Of a stretch of DNA of 64,000 nt, positions 1-8,835 are shown piece by piece. The position numbers were made by a program, and so were the translations under genes. How positions within the stretch are numbered: position 1 is the first letter of the stretch; every line of letters begins with the position of its first letter. The stretch covers positions 37,374,547 to 37,438,546 of the forward strand of contig OY987263.1 in assembly GCA_963920665.1 (NCBI GenBank), read 5' to 3'. The notes under the pieces were generated by a model that was not told where the DNA came from, made no database searches, and worked only from the letters and a program-made list of their open reading frames with translations. This DNA is from Straminergon stramineum (taxonomy: Eukaryota; Streptophyta; Bryopsida; Hypnales; Calliergonaceae).

Positions 1-1324
1 TCCAACGCCCACTCCCTCGACATCCCAGCAGCTATCCCCATTACAAGCATTTTTGAAGGGTCCGGAGAAGGCTCACCTCAAAAAGTCGCAAGCATCTCCT
101 TCCACGGCTTTCAAATGTGGACCTCTCAAAATCTGTGAGAAAAAATCCAGAGCATTCGAACAACCTCGTACGTCATCACCACCGGCACTCGCTCGATTGC
201 AGCTGCACGCATCGAAATCGGACGCTGAGACAGCCAAACCATTGAGAAACCAGCAAGAATCATCGACGCCGTCACCATCCCAATTCTCGCCACCGCAAGT
301 GCCAGATGAGGATGCATTTCAGCTAACACAGATGGATGAGGAGGAAGAGGACAGTCCTTCGCAATCCATGCACCCTGAGCCGGAGGATGATGCCGAGATG
401 GACAGCCCCAACAAAGAAGGAGAAGAGGACTTAGTGCAGCCCCCGCATTCATCAGCACAGAAGATGTTGTTCTTTGAGCTGGACCGCAAGCGAAAGGCAC
501 CAGCCGGTTTGCCAAGCCTGGCTGTTGAATGCATGGGCCCATCTCGTCTGAAGCTGAAAGCACGAACTCCGATCGAGAATCCCAGGTCTTTCTATCCCGC
601 TCCAGGCTCACATTTCAATTAGCATGGAAACATTGCACAACCCTGAGCCTCACTAAATCAGGTTTCAGAAAAGGATTGCGCACAGTCAGGTCATGTAGAC
701 CTCGTCTTTCTAAGAAAAAGTAGAGGGCAGAGAATGTAGGAAAAGCTAGAGTTTCAAGGCTATTCATGCATCAGGTACGCTGGTTGAAGATTTCTCCATG
801 TGGTGTTTTGGGAGGGCCAACAGTGAAGGAGGGGCCAGGAAGGATTTGGGTGCGGGTGAAGCAACAGTGGGCAGGCGAATAAGGAAGGCGAATGGGAGTC
901 GAGGTGTTTCTGAAGGACATGTACGTTCGTACGATGTCTCTTCACGTCTGTACCAGGTACTCCATTCCTCCTCATATAATCTGTTCTCCATCAGTCCATT
1001 TTGTCGAGGATGTGGAGGCTGAACATGCCTCAGTAGCTTCCACCAAAGAGGTCAACGAATGTATGCAATCTAAGCAAGAGAACTTAGAGAGAAATTTGTG
1101 CCAACATGCAGATAGAATATGAAAATGGGAAACAGGAGACTATGGAGTGGCTTGATCTAGAGCCATGTCTCTTTGAACAAAGTAAAACCACCAGTGCTCC
1201 TATGGAGGAAGTGAAAGGGATCAAACCTGTAAGGAAATCCTTGCGCAATGCACCCAAAGTCAAGAAAGTGGAGGAGTTTGTATATACCAAAAGGCAGGAT
1301 AGAGGTCGTCGACGGAAGAAGTAA
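1..1324 (+). CDS. 3' part of a gene for a protein with a C-terminal Tudor-like domain (partial)
   Basis: The reading frame is open from base 2, so the gene begins outside the window. The first visible exon (about 2-585) encodes a Ser/Pro- and Lys-rich stretch, then an acidic run (EEEEEDSPSQS region), then basic sequence (FELDRKRKAP). My model splices 585 (CAG|GT) to 824. The next exon ends at 956 (CAG|GT, phase 0), and the last runs from 1112 to the TAA at 1322-1324. Joining 956 to 1112 gives VGRRIRK...GHVRSYDVSSRLYQ-IEYENGKQETMEWLDLEP, which has the beta-strand pattern of plant Tudor/agenet-like modules (VGxR, then SYD, then YxIxYEdGdxE). A basic tail ending RGRRRKK follows. Such modules usually bind methylated histone tails or act in chromatin and repair proteins; nuclear location is an inference from the domain and basic tail. 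The 956/1112 junction is solid. The 585/824 junction is less certain because other acceptors exist. I do not recognise the specific gene. Confidence 0.72.
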
Positions 1325-1389
1325 AAGAACCCTAGGATTGCTCACATTCTCGTGGCAAAAAGAACAAGGCTGTGTTTACGAATTACCTC

Positions 1390-1395
1390 AATAAA
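1390..1395 (+). other. Candidate poly(A) signal AATAAA of the Tudor-like gene
   Basis: A canonical AATAAA lies 66 bases after the stop codon of the upstream plus-strand gene. It falls between that gene and the convergent cytochrome c6A stop at 1554, so the two transcripts probably end close together or overlap. Confidence 0.45.
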
Positions 1396-1553
1396 CCAAA
1401 AATATTGACAAACTGTGCTCACGGACTTGAGATTTCTTGTGCTCACAGACACGAGAACCTGCAACGGTCTATACTGAGATCCAACCAAGACCGGCTAATG
1501 ACGGGGTTGAGGTGGTGGCAATGACTGCGAAGTCCCTGGCCAACAGGCTATCC

Positions 1554-3640
1554 TCATTTGGCTGTCCATCCTTGATCAGCTTGCAATCTCACAAACTCGG
1601 CCAGCGCTCGAATGTCTGAGTCACTCAGTCGAGGCCCAAATGTACACTGCCCTCGGGGTGTGCATTTCTCACCATATCCCTACAGAAATGCCCATGTAAT
1701 CATCGTCAGCTACTAAGCCCACCCAACTGAGCCTCAAAGCAGTAGCCCTGACGTGATGGAAAAGCTCTGTTCTTGTAATTATATGCTTTTTTTTGTGATA
1801 GAGGTGTAGTGACTCACAGGCATTCGACCCTTTCCAAAATATGTAATTTGAAAAATACCGTCCGCCTCGGCCATCCCACTCCTAGAAAGCACAGCAAATA
1901 CGGTTATGAAAGAAAGTCCTTGTTCCTGTAAGAATAGAATGAGGAAATGCTCCAATATCCATTCGGAAAAGGTCACTGTAACACAAGCAGGATTACGCAT
2001 TACAATGAGAACTTTCCACCAGCATTAAAAGCAGGATATTCTTAGTAATATAAATCACAATTCCAAAGTGTCACGAAAGTTTACCTGTCCAAATCTTTTG
2101 CAAAAAGCGTCGCATTCTGGTTTACCCAAAAGACAATGCACAAAATTTTCCATGAGCTAGGTGAAATACTGTAGCTGTGACAAAGAATCTGAAAACCTGA
2201 ATCTGCTTGGTTAAAATGCAACATGTCGCTGAGCACAATCAAAACAATATCAATATTCAATACAAATGCATTAGATTCCATGCAATAATGGCAGAGCAAG
2301 GCAGTTAAGACTTACTGGTTGCAGAACGTTGCCACCACCTGCGTGGCATCCAGCACAACTTCTCTCAAAAATCGTACTAGATTCTTCAGCCACTCCTTCC
2401 GCTGCATACGCTGCTCCAACTGCACAAAAAATAGGAGTGCATAAGACACAAGTTATGTCGAAAATATCCAATTTCCTAAAATAATGAAACTGTAAAGACA
2501 GCAACTACACAGTTCATTCAATGAATGTCCTTATAAACCAAGTCACTTGAGGCTATGGCTTCTAACTTGAGAAGCATTTTTTGACGCCAAAGTTTGTACA
2601 AGTACTTCAACATAGCTGATACAAGAGTTATTCCAATATGTAAGAGAACAGGCATTCAACAAAAAAAATTACAGCCTAAGATCGTTTGGTTTAAGTAGAG
2701 ACGTTAAATAGAATCAACAGTGTAACTGCAATCAAGATAACCTTAGATCTTTAAAGCTTTCTAGAAGTTGCTTCACACAAGAAGGCACAATTAAAGCGAA
2801 AAGCATTGTCTAGAAGACAAAAGCCATAGCACCAAATAAAAAATTGCCAAAGGAGGTGGAGAGGTCTAAGTGCAATACAATAAGGAGTACAGCATCCAAA
2901 TGCTGAAGCGGCACAAGCTCCAGCTACAAGCATTGTCGCCAATTGCAAAAAACAGTCCCGTGATGACGTCGCATCCACATCTGCTGTCTTCAGCTCTGCC
3001 AGTAGCTGATCAAAGAGGTGCAAATTTTTGTCAAAGAGGTTTCACAAGCAGTAAGGAACGAAGATGCAGACAGATTAGGGCTTCCACAGCAAACAAACAA
3101 TCCTGGATGGACACTAAATGAACAATCTCAAGCCACATTCCTCAAAAGAACAAGAGAAATACAAAAAAGCGGAGTTCGAAGAGCCGACGAAGCCTTTCGA
3201 AGTTCGTCTTCCTAATGCGAGCGATTACCTGCAGAGAACACACTTCCCGAATTAGTCCAAGCGGAGCTGAGCTCTGGCTCTGAAAGCAAGAAGGATACAT
3301 GGCTAAATGGACGGGCTCAATAAACATTGCTCAAAGACTAAAAACAAAATGCAGGAAGTGGAGGAGGACTACTGGTTAAATGATCACGCTCAATGAACAC
3401 TAATTTAAAGACTCAGGAAATGCAAGAAGCGAATTGGAAGAGACTCCAAAGCCTTCCGAAGCTCAAATTCTATCGCGCAGTGATTACCTGGAGAGAAAGC
3501 ACGGACCGGATTCGTCCGAGTGGAGCTGAACTGTGGCGCCGAAAACAAGAAGGATTAGCGAGAATTGGAGGTGCGACAGGCAATCCAAAAGCAAGCGCGG
3601 AGACTGGTGTCTTGTCGAGCAACGCCCGTGATGGCGCCAT
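1554..3640 (-). CDS. Cytochrome c6A, thylakoid-lumen c-type cytochrome (six exons)
   Basis: Exons read on the minus strand: 3640-3488, 3005-2891, 2419-2316, 2116-2085, 1881-1818 and 1679-1554. All have GT-AG borders with compatible phases, giving 197 residues. Exon 1 (MAPSRALLDK...VLSLQ) resembles a plastid transit peptide. Exon 2 ends in a hydrophobic stretch (LATMLVAGACAASAF) leading to AYA|AEG, a lumen-processing site. Exon 3 carries the haem motif CAGCH. Exon 5 has GKGRMP, with the probable axial Met. Exon 6 contains KCTPRGQCTFGP, the two-cysteine loop insertion that distinguishes c6A from photosynthetic c6. The position that is Gln in c6 and typically Val in c6A (four before GKG) is Ile here. 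c6A is a low-potential lumen protein whose role is debated; it is not simply a plastocyanin substitute. The gene converges on the Tudor-like gene. The start is the first in-frame ATG of exon 1; a diverged second exon 1 lies at 3300-3229. Confidence 0.93.
3105..3557 (-). repeat. Tandem duplication of the cytochrome c6A first exon and its splice donor
   Basis: Two diverged copies about 259-266 bases apart (roughly 3105-3297 and 3371-3557), plus a partial third start at 3298-3350. On the minus strand the outer copy is the coding exon 1 with donor CAG|GTAATC at 3488. The inner copy keeps an ATG (3300-3298), 24 in-frame codons and the same phase-0 donor CAG|GTAATC at 3229. The peptides align as PSCFRRHSSAPLGRIRSVLSLQ's last half against SAPLGLIREVCSLQ. 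Similarity continues into the intron (CTTCG-rich sequence after each donor). Confidence 0.8.
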
Positions 3641-3919
3641 CGCCAACCTTTCGAATTCCTTCAAATTGTGATACCGGCGCCTAAATCGAGGAGAAGAAAT
3701 TGCGAGTTGGCGCTATGTCAAGACTCTACAGAACGACCTCACTTCAGTTGGCAGAAATGGAATTCGAGAATGCAGCCATAAACTTAAGTTGTCGTCGACT
3801 TGCAGACGATGTTCGGAAGCTGACGAATTTCGTCCGTGGACACATGGAGTTGGTAACGGCAGGGGCGTGTGTGGCGGTCGAGCAATGTGTATTTCCTGCT
3901 CCTACCCAAGGTAAATTAC
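3641..3919. other. Upstream region of cytochrome c6A
   Basis: About 280 bases of moderately GC-rich sequence between the c6A start codon and the first intergenic repeat. It presumably holds the promoter and 5' leader. A 74-codon plus-strand frame (3700-3924) shows no family resemblance and is not called as a gene. No clear TATA box could be assigned. Confidence 0.4.
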
Positions 3920-4185
3920 GGTAGGCACCCCCCAAATGGCACCTGAGCTTAAACCGCCATCTTCAGATTGTGTACATTTCCGAAACCAATTATGTACCTA
4001 TGTGGAAGAAACGCTTTTAGAAACAAACTTTGACCCTCCATAATTTTTGCATACTGTATCCAAATGGCATGTTCTTTGGTGCATTAGAACCTCCTTTCTC
4101 TTGCCAACAAGACAATGTGAAATTCTGAACAACCTAATAATAGTAACTAGACATAGTACCAATTTGTGGCACTTTGGGGTGTACC
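3920..4185. mobile_element. Short inverted-repeat element, family E copy 1
   Basis: 266 bases with matching ends: left GGTAGGCACCCCCCAAATGG, right GTGGCACTTTGGGGTGTACC (reverse complement GGTACACCCCAAAGTGCCAC). The interior (GCATACTGTATCCAAATGGC, then CTCTTGCCAACAAG) recurs, inverted, near 18.3, 23.1 and 28.1 kb. There is no coding potential. I could not see a clear target-site duplication. Confidence 0.6.
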
Positions 4186-4599
4186 AACCTTATTAGTCTA
4201 TTTTGTGCCACAATTCAATTGCCACTCTATTTGTGTTACTAAGAAATGTATCACTTATGGGCATTTAAAATTTTTTAATTTATACTAATATGTGTTATTT
4301 GTAGTAAGTACCCCCCGCCAAGAAATTTTCCCATTTAAAAGGGTGCAAATTATTTTCCATTATCTCTTCTTAATAAGTGAAATCCGTGTAATCTTTGATT
4401 ATGGATTTTTCATGGATCGATCACATATTTCATCCATTTTTGGATGGACATTTATGTTTGACAATCTCTTGGTTGTCAAAAATTTTGAAATCAAACAAGC
4501 ATTCCTTGTTAGGCTTTGTCAAATTCCTTGTCAAGGGCATATACATATTGGTCAAGAAGTGACACACATAGGCACATGATACAAATATAGTTGCTAACT
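4186..4599. other. AT-rich spacer, nothing recognised
   Basis: AT-rich DNA. A 95-codon plus-strand frame (4292-4579) is low-complexity and Phe/Ile-rich, matches no family I recognise, and is not supported as a gene. Confidence 0.5.
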
Positions 4600-6060
4600 T
4601 TAACCCCTCAAGAGCCTAATGTTCTCTTGAGAGATACTTGAAGGTTTAGTGTAGGTTCCTATAATCTCAATTTTTGGCATGATTTTTTGAAACTTTATTT
4701 GAAGATCAATAGAAAAACCCACTAGTTTTCTTGATAGTTTTTATTGCAACTGATGTTCATGAACAAAAGTTATGCCACTTGCAACTCAAAATGGAAGTTG
4801 TAGGGTAGCACAAAAAAAATTGAAAATCAAAAAATCAAAAATATAGTTTATCACATATTAAATATTATTATCTATATAGAATAATTTGACTCATTCTATT
4901 TGCACTAGTAATGAGAAAGTTCTAGAGGGTCTTGTTCTTTGTCAATTAAAGCATCTTCTTCAAAAAATAACTTAATGGGTTCATTTTCTAACTCAATTTT
5001 TATAATTTAACCCCTAAAAGACCAATGTCCCCTTAAGAGACAAAATGGATTTTGGGCAGGTTCCTATGACCTCAATTTTTAGTTTAACTTTTTGAAAATT
5101 TCTCATGAGATTGAAAAACTCATTAGCTTCATGGGAATATAATTTTTATTTCAATTGGTACCCAAGAGCAAAAGTTATGCCATCTTAAACATAATTTTCA
5201 TGTCACTGGGCAGAAAAATAAATTCACAAAAATTTGAAATTAAATTAAATTTTTTTTTCCTCTTATAGATTATGTTTTTGTCTACATGAAAAGCTTTGAT
5301 TCATTCCATTTGGATTGGTGATGTGAAAGTTATGAACAATCTTGTTTTTCGGGCAATATGAACATCTTCTTGAAAAAATAACTTTGAATGCTAATATCTT
5401 TCAATCCATACAGTCAAACTTCATGAAATTTTTCCCCTTGGTTTCAGAGAAGTAAAGTACAAGATCCTACGGTTAGATTCTAAAAACAATATTTTTTTAC
5501 ATTTCTAGGATGAACGTAGCAGAAATGACAGTTTTGAGTGTTTTCTCACAAAAAAATGGCCTTGGTCCTTTAGGGGTTAAGAAAATAAAGTTCCAAATGG
5601 TTGAGTTTTCTTGATAGAATGATCTCACCATTGGGATTAATAACTTTCAATTCCATCTCAAAACTACTAATGATTTAGTTTTTATTTCTATCTCATACTT
5701 GCTTCTACTCAACAATTTTGATTCTTAAGAATGAAAATCAAGTATTTTTTTTAAACTCCCTAAGACTCATGATTCAATTCTTCAACCTAAATTGTTTATA
5801 ATTCAAAATGGATATTGCAAAAGTTTTTAGCAAAGAGCATTCAAAACTATTAAATCTAGTTAAACAAGGTATTAAAAGAAAGGTTTTCTTCATTTTAAGT
5901 ACAAATATCTTGCAATGTACATAGTCAAAGTTCCTAAAATTTCTTCCACACGATTTCATATTAGTTTAGTGCAAGATCTCATGGTTAAATATAAAATCTC
6001 TACCTACATTAATTTTAAATAGAATGATTTTGGCAAATTACTACCACACATACTAATAGA
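4600..6060 (+). mobile_element. Long TTAA-flanked element (family A), interrupted by a second copy
   Basis: Starts TTAA-CCCCTCAAGAGCC and runs to about 5006. It resumes after 5580 and can be followed against the 19.47-kb copy to about 6060, where the 3' end is lost. Shared landmarks on the two sides are 'acttatgccactt'-type sequence before the insertion and 'caccattgggattaat', 'tatcttgcaat' and 'gtgcaagatct' after it. No open reading frame of note. Confidence 0.7.
5007..5580 (+). mobile_element. Short TTAA-flanked element (family A) inserted in the preceding copy
   Basis: Bounded by TTAA at 5007-5010 and 5577-5580. The interior (5011-5576, 566 bases) begins CCCCTAAAAGACCAATG and ends CCTTGGTCCTTTAGGGG, giving a near-perfect terminal inverted repeat of about 15 bases. 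Its left half matches the left part and its right half the right part of longer copies, so it is an internal-deletion derivative. It encodes no protein. Confidence 0.78.
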
Positions 6061-6175
6061 ATAAATTAGTGTATATGTATAATGATACTACCTTGAAAGT
6101 ATCCTCATAAATTAATAATATTCCTTTTTTTAAATTTAATTTGTATTTGATCTTGCTACAAAATGAAAATATATT

Positions 6176-6406
6176 TTAACCCTTAAACGTTGACATGGAC
6201 GTTTTGTGTCCAATGGATGACAAGGAATTCTCCTATGTAGGAAAGAAGTGCAACTATTCATCCTCGGAATTAGTGGTGGAAAGGGGAGATCTTCTATAGT
6301 AGTTTCACCTCCAATGGATTTTTTTTATTTTTTTAAAGTAGATGATGTCACATCATTCCCAAAGCCATGATTTCCATGGTCACCAAGTTTGTCCTTTAAG
6401 GGTTAA
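6176..6406 (+). mobile_element. TTAA-flanked 223-base element (family B copy 1)
   Basis: TTAA at 6176-6179 and 6403-6406 enclose 223 bases starting CCCTTAAACGTTGACATGG and ending TTTGTCCTTTAAGGG. The interior word GTTTTGTGTCCAATGGATGA recurs inverted in the copies at 15.2 and 17.1 kb. It shares the CCC(C)T(T/A)AA end type with the larger elements. Confidence 0.72.
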
Positions 6407-7059
6407 TACACTTTTATGACACTATATGAATAAGTTATATGACATTGTTTTCAAACCCACTAAACCTCTTGAGGTTCATGTGATCAATTTTTGAACAACG
6501 AATGAATACTTATATGTCCCAAATGAAGTACATATAATCTTGATTTTTTTCATCCATCTAAATGCTTGGTAATTCTTGTACTATAAGGTTAGACAACTAT
6601 TAGAAGAACCCTCCATAGTTAGGTGACGTTTTGGAGTTAATTTTAATGTAGTTTTCATCCAAATTTGATTGATTTGCTTTGTATTGAATTCAAAACTTTA
6701 TCTATCCGACAAGTGAATTCTTCTAAGTAAGTGATCCAATCTATTGAAGGGCTATTTACTATAAAATAAATTATATATATAAAAAGATATTTCTTCCAAA
6801 TGGGCTTTGGAACTTGCTCTTATTCATTTATTCATGTTTTGGAGACTTTTTGGATATCAATTAAGTATATTTGAAGTTGAAACAATATAATAGAACTCTA
6901 GAAAAAGTTCTTAAACTTAAATGATAAGGGCCTAAAATGTTTAATAGGGGTACATTGAAGAAACCAACATGTACCTCTAGATTAGAGGACACTTCTAGCA
7001 TCTTCCATCTTAGTTAGGGTAATATTGCATTTGTAAACAACAAAATCACCACACAAAAA
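6407..7059. other. AT-rich spacer, nothing recognised
   Basis: About 650 bases of AT-rich sequence with stops in all frames; no repeat boundary could be identified. Confidence 0.5.
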
Positions 7060-7091
7060 TACTCCCTTTGATCCCAAATGATCTTCTGGAT

Positions 7092-7462
7092 GCACATTCT
7101 AACATGGAAGGAAGGAGACTAGAGGGAGGAGGGAGGCAATTCCTAAAGGGACCAAAAGAAATGCCAATCAAAAATCTTGATTCAGAGCATGCATTATTCA
7201 AATTATTCCCCAATATTGTCAACCATTAGTAATGTAGTCATGGGTTAGGTGGCAATTCCTAGAAAGACCAAAAGAAATGCCAATAAGAAATCTTGATTTT
7301 GAGTATGCATTGTTCATTCTAATATGGAAGGAAGGGGACTAAAAGGAGGCAATTCCTAAAGGGACCAAAAGAAATGCCAATTAGAAATCTTGATTCAGAG
7401 CATGCATTGTTTAGATTATCCCCCCATATTGTCAACCATTAGTAATGTAGTCATGGGTTAGG
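7092..7462. repeat. Imperfect direct repeats inside the Stowaway-like element
   Basis: The block 'ggcaattcctaaagggacc...gccaat...aatcttgattcagagcatgcatt' occurs at about 7134, 7250 and 7347. The following 'attgtcaaccattagtaatg' tract is present after the first and third copies, giving a larger period near 230 bases. Confidence 0.75.
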
Positions 7463-7605
7463 TTAAAATGGCATGTCGCTAGCTATATGGTCTTAGGCCA
7501 TAGAATGAGAGCTCAGGGCTTGAGCTCAGGGCTTGGGCCACAAGTCTTGACCTACAAGCATTTGTATTGTTGTCAAGAAACTGACCAATTGAGCTAACCC
7601 ACAAG

Positions 7606-7799
7606 CACTAGTAGAAAACTGCGTTACCTTCAACAAAATCTAGATGACTCAATTTTCTGTTTTCTACCCCCAAATGCAAAATTTGCATTAACTGTAATGC
7701 AATTTTCTACTAGATAACGCAAATTTTGCGTTTGGGGACAAAAAACGGAAAACTGCGTCACCTGGATTTTGTTGAAGGTGACGCAATTTTCTACTAGTG
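7606..7799. mobile_element. CACTA-type foldback MITE, 194 bases, 3-bp target duplication AAG
   Basis: Starts CACTAGTAGAAAACTGCGTT and ends with its inverted counterpart CGCAATTTTCTACTAGTG. Flanking AAG occurs at 7603-7605 and 7800-7802. CACTA-initial ends with a 3-bp duplication define the CACTA (En/Spm) superfamily. Almost the whole element is self-complementary (GGTGACGC/GCGTTACC, AACAAAATC/GATTTTGTT), so its transcript would form a hairpin. Confidence 0.85.
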
Positions 7800-8092
7800 A
7801 AGTGTTCGTATTGTTGTAGAGAAATTGACCAATTGAAAATTGAATACTTGTCATGGTCTATAGAATTTGGGCAATTGTGTGGCTATCAATGCTCCTCAAT
7901 AATGACTCAAAAATCCTGTTTTTGAATACTCCAAAACTAAACTTTGGATAGGGTTTGGGAACTCAAAATTTTAGGAGGGTAGGAATGCACTAAACTCTAC
8001 TTAAAACTCAATTTGTTTGGGAAAAAATGTTATTTTACACCTTAATCCAGAACATTGTGTCCAACAAGAAGATCATTTTGGGATAGAGGGAG

Positions 8093-8835
8093 TAGGGAAT
8101 AACGATATAATTCTTACATTAAAATTACAATCGAGGGTCTGAATGGGAGCCCTGGTGTTGATGGACTAATCTAGGCACACACTAGATCTCAGACTAGATT
8201 CCTATCAAACTGTTATCTACCAATGTGTGCGCTAGGGCCTAAGACGCCGGTGAGTGCCATTTAGGTAACGAAGCTTGCTTGATTGTCCGCCATAGCGAAC
8301 GCCAACGCCGCGGCCCAACCAGAGCTGTGTCTTCCTCGCTTGTTGTCCTTCGATCGATCTATCGATCCAGGCAAGCAAGTCCGTCGTCGATGGTTATTCT
8401 CAAATGAATTTGTCAATCTCGTGGGAACAAGATCGACCATTAGTAAACGCACGAGGTAGAAGTCTGAAACAGCTCGTTTTCTTCTATGTCGGGCGTTATC
8501 CTCATCTTTCGATCTCATGTGTGATAACGTTCAATCTTACTGCAGTCGAAAGGATTCACAAATGTAAGCAATCGTGAATCAGAGTGCCGCAATGGAAAGT
8601 TTCAATTGAAGCTGCTGCTTCGGTTAATTCAAACATTCATGAGTAAAGTTTAGAACTGCTCTGTTTTTCTTCTCATTATGCAATAATCGGATGTCATCCT
8701 AATCTTTGGATCTCACGTGCGATTAACGTTACATCTTACTGCAATTGAAAGCATTGCCAAATGTCAAGAACTCGGGAAATAGAACGCCGCATTTCGATTG
8801 CAAGGAAACTTGAGATGGTCAGTACCTGAGTGACT
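8093..8835. other. 3' flank of the GT34 gene with a diverged tandem duplication
   Basis: The sequence becomes GC-richer from about 8130. Two related blocks, roughly 8453-8603 and 8642-8795, share 'gtcatcctaatcttt/gttatcctcatcttt', 'gatctca(t/c)gtg(t/c)g', 'aatcttactgca' and 'agagtgccgca/agaacgccgca'. They lie just downstream of the GT34 stop and probably include its 3' UTR. An 85-codon minus-strand frame (8261-8518) has no recognisable domain. Confidence 0.55.

Larger units (their letters stand above)
7062..8092. mobile_element. Stowaway/Tc1-mariner-like element, 1031 bases, with TA target duplication
   Basis: The left end CTCCCTTTGATCCCAAATGA continues ...TCTTCT. The right end, read inverted, is CTCCCTCTATCCCAAAATGA followed by the same TCTTCT. 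Both are flanked by TA (7060-7061 and 8093-8094). The CTCCCT start and TA duplication are typical of Stowaway MITEs and their parents, although 1 kb is long for a MITE. The interior holds direct repeats (7092-7462) and a nested CACTA-type foldback (7606-7799). No transposase frame is visible. Confidence 0.72.
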
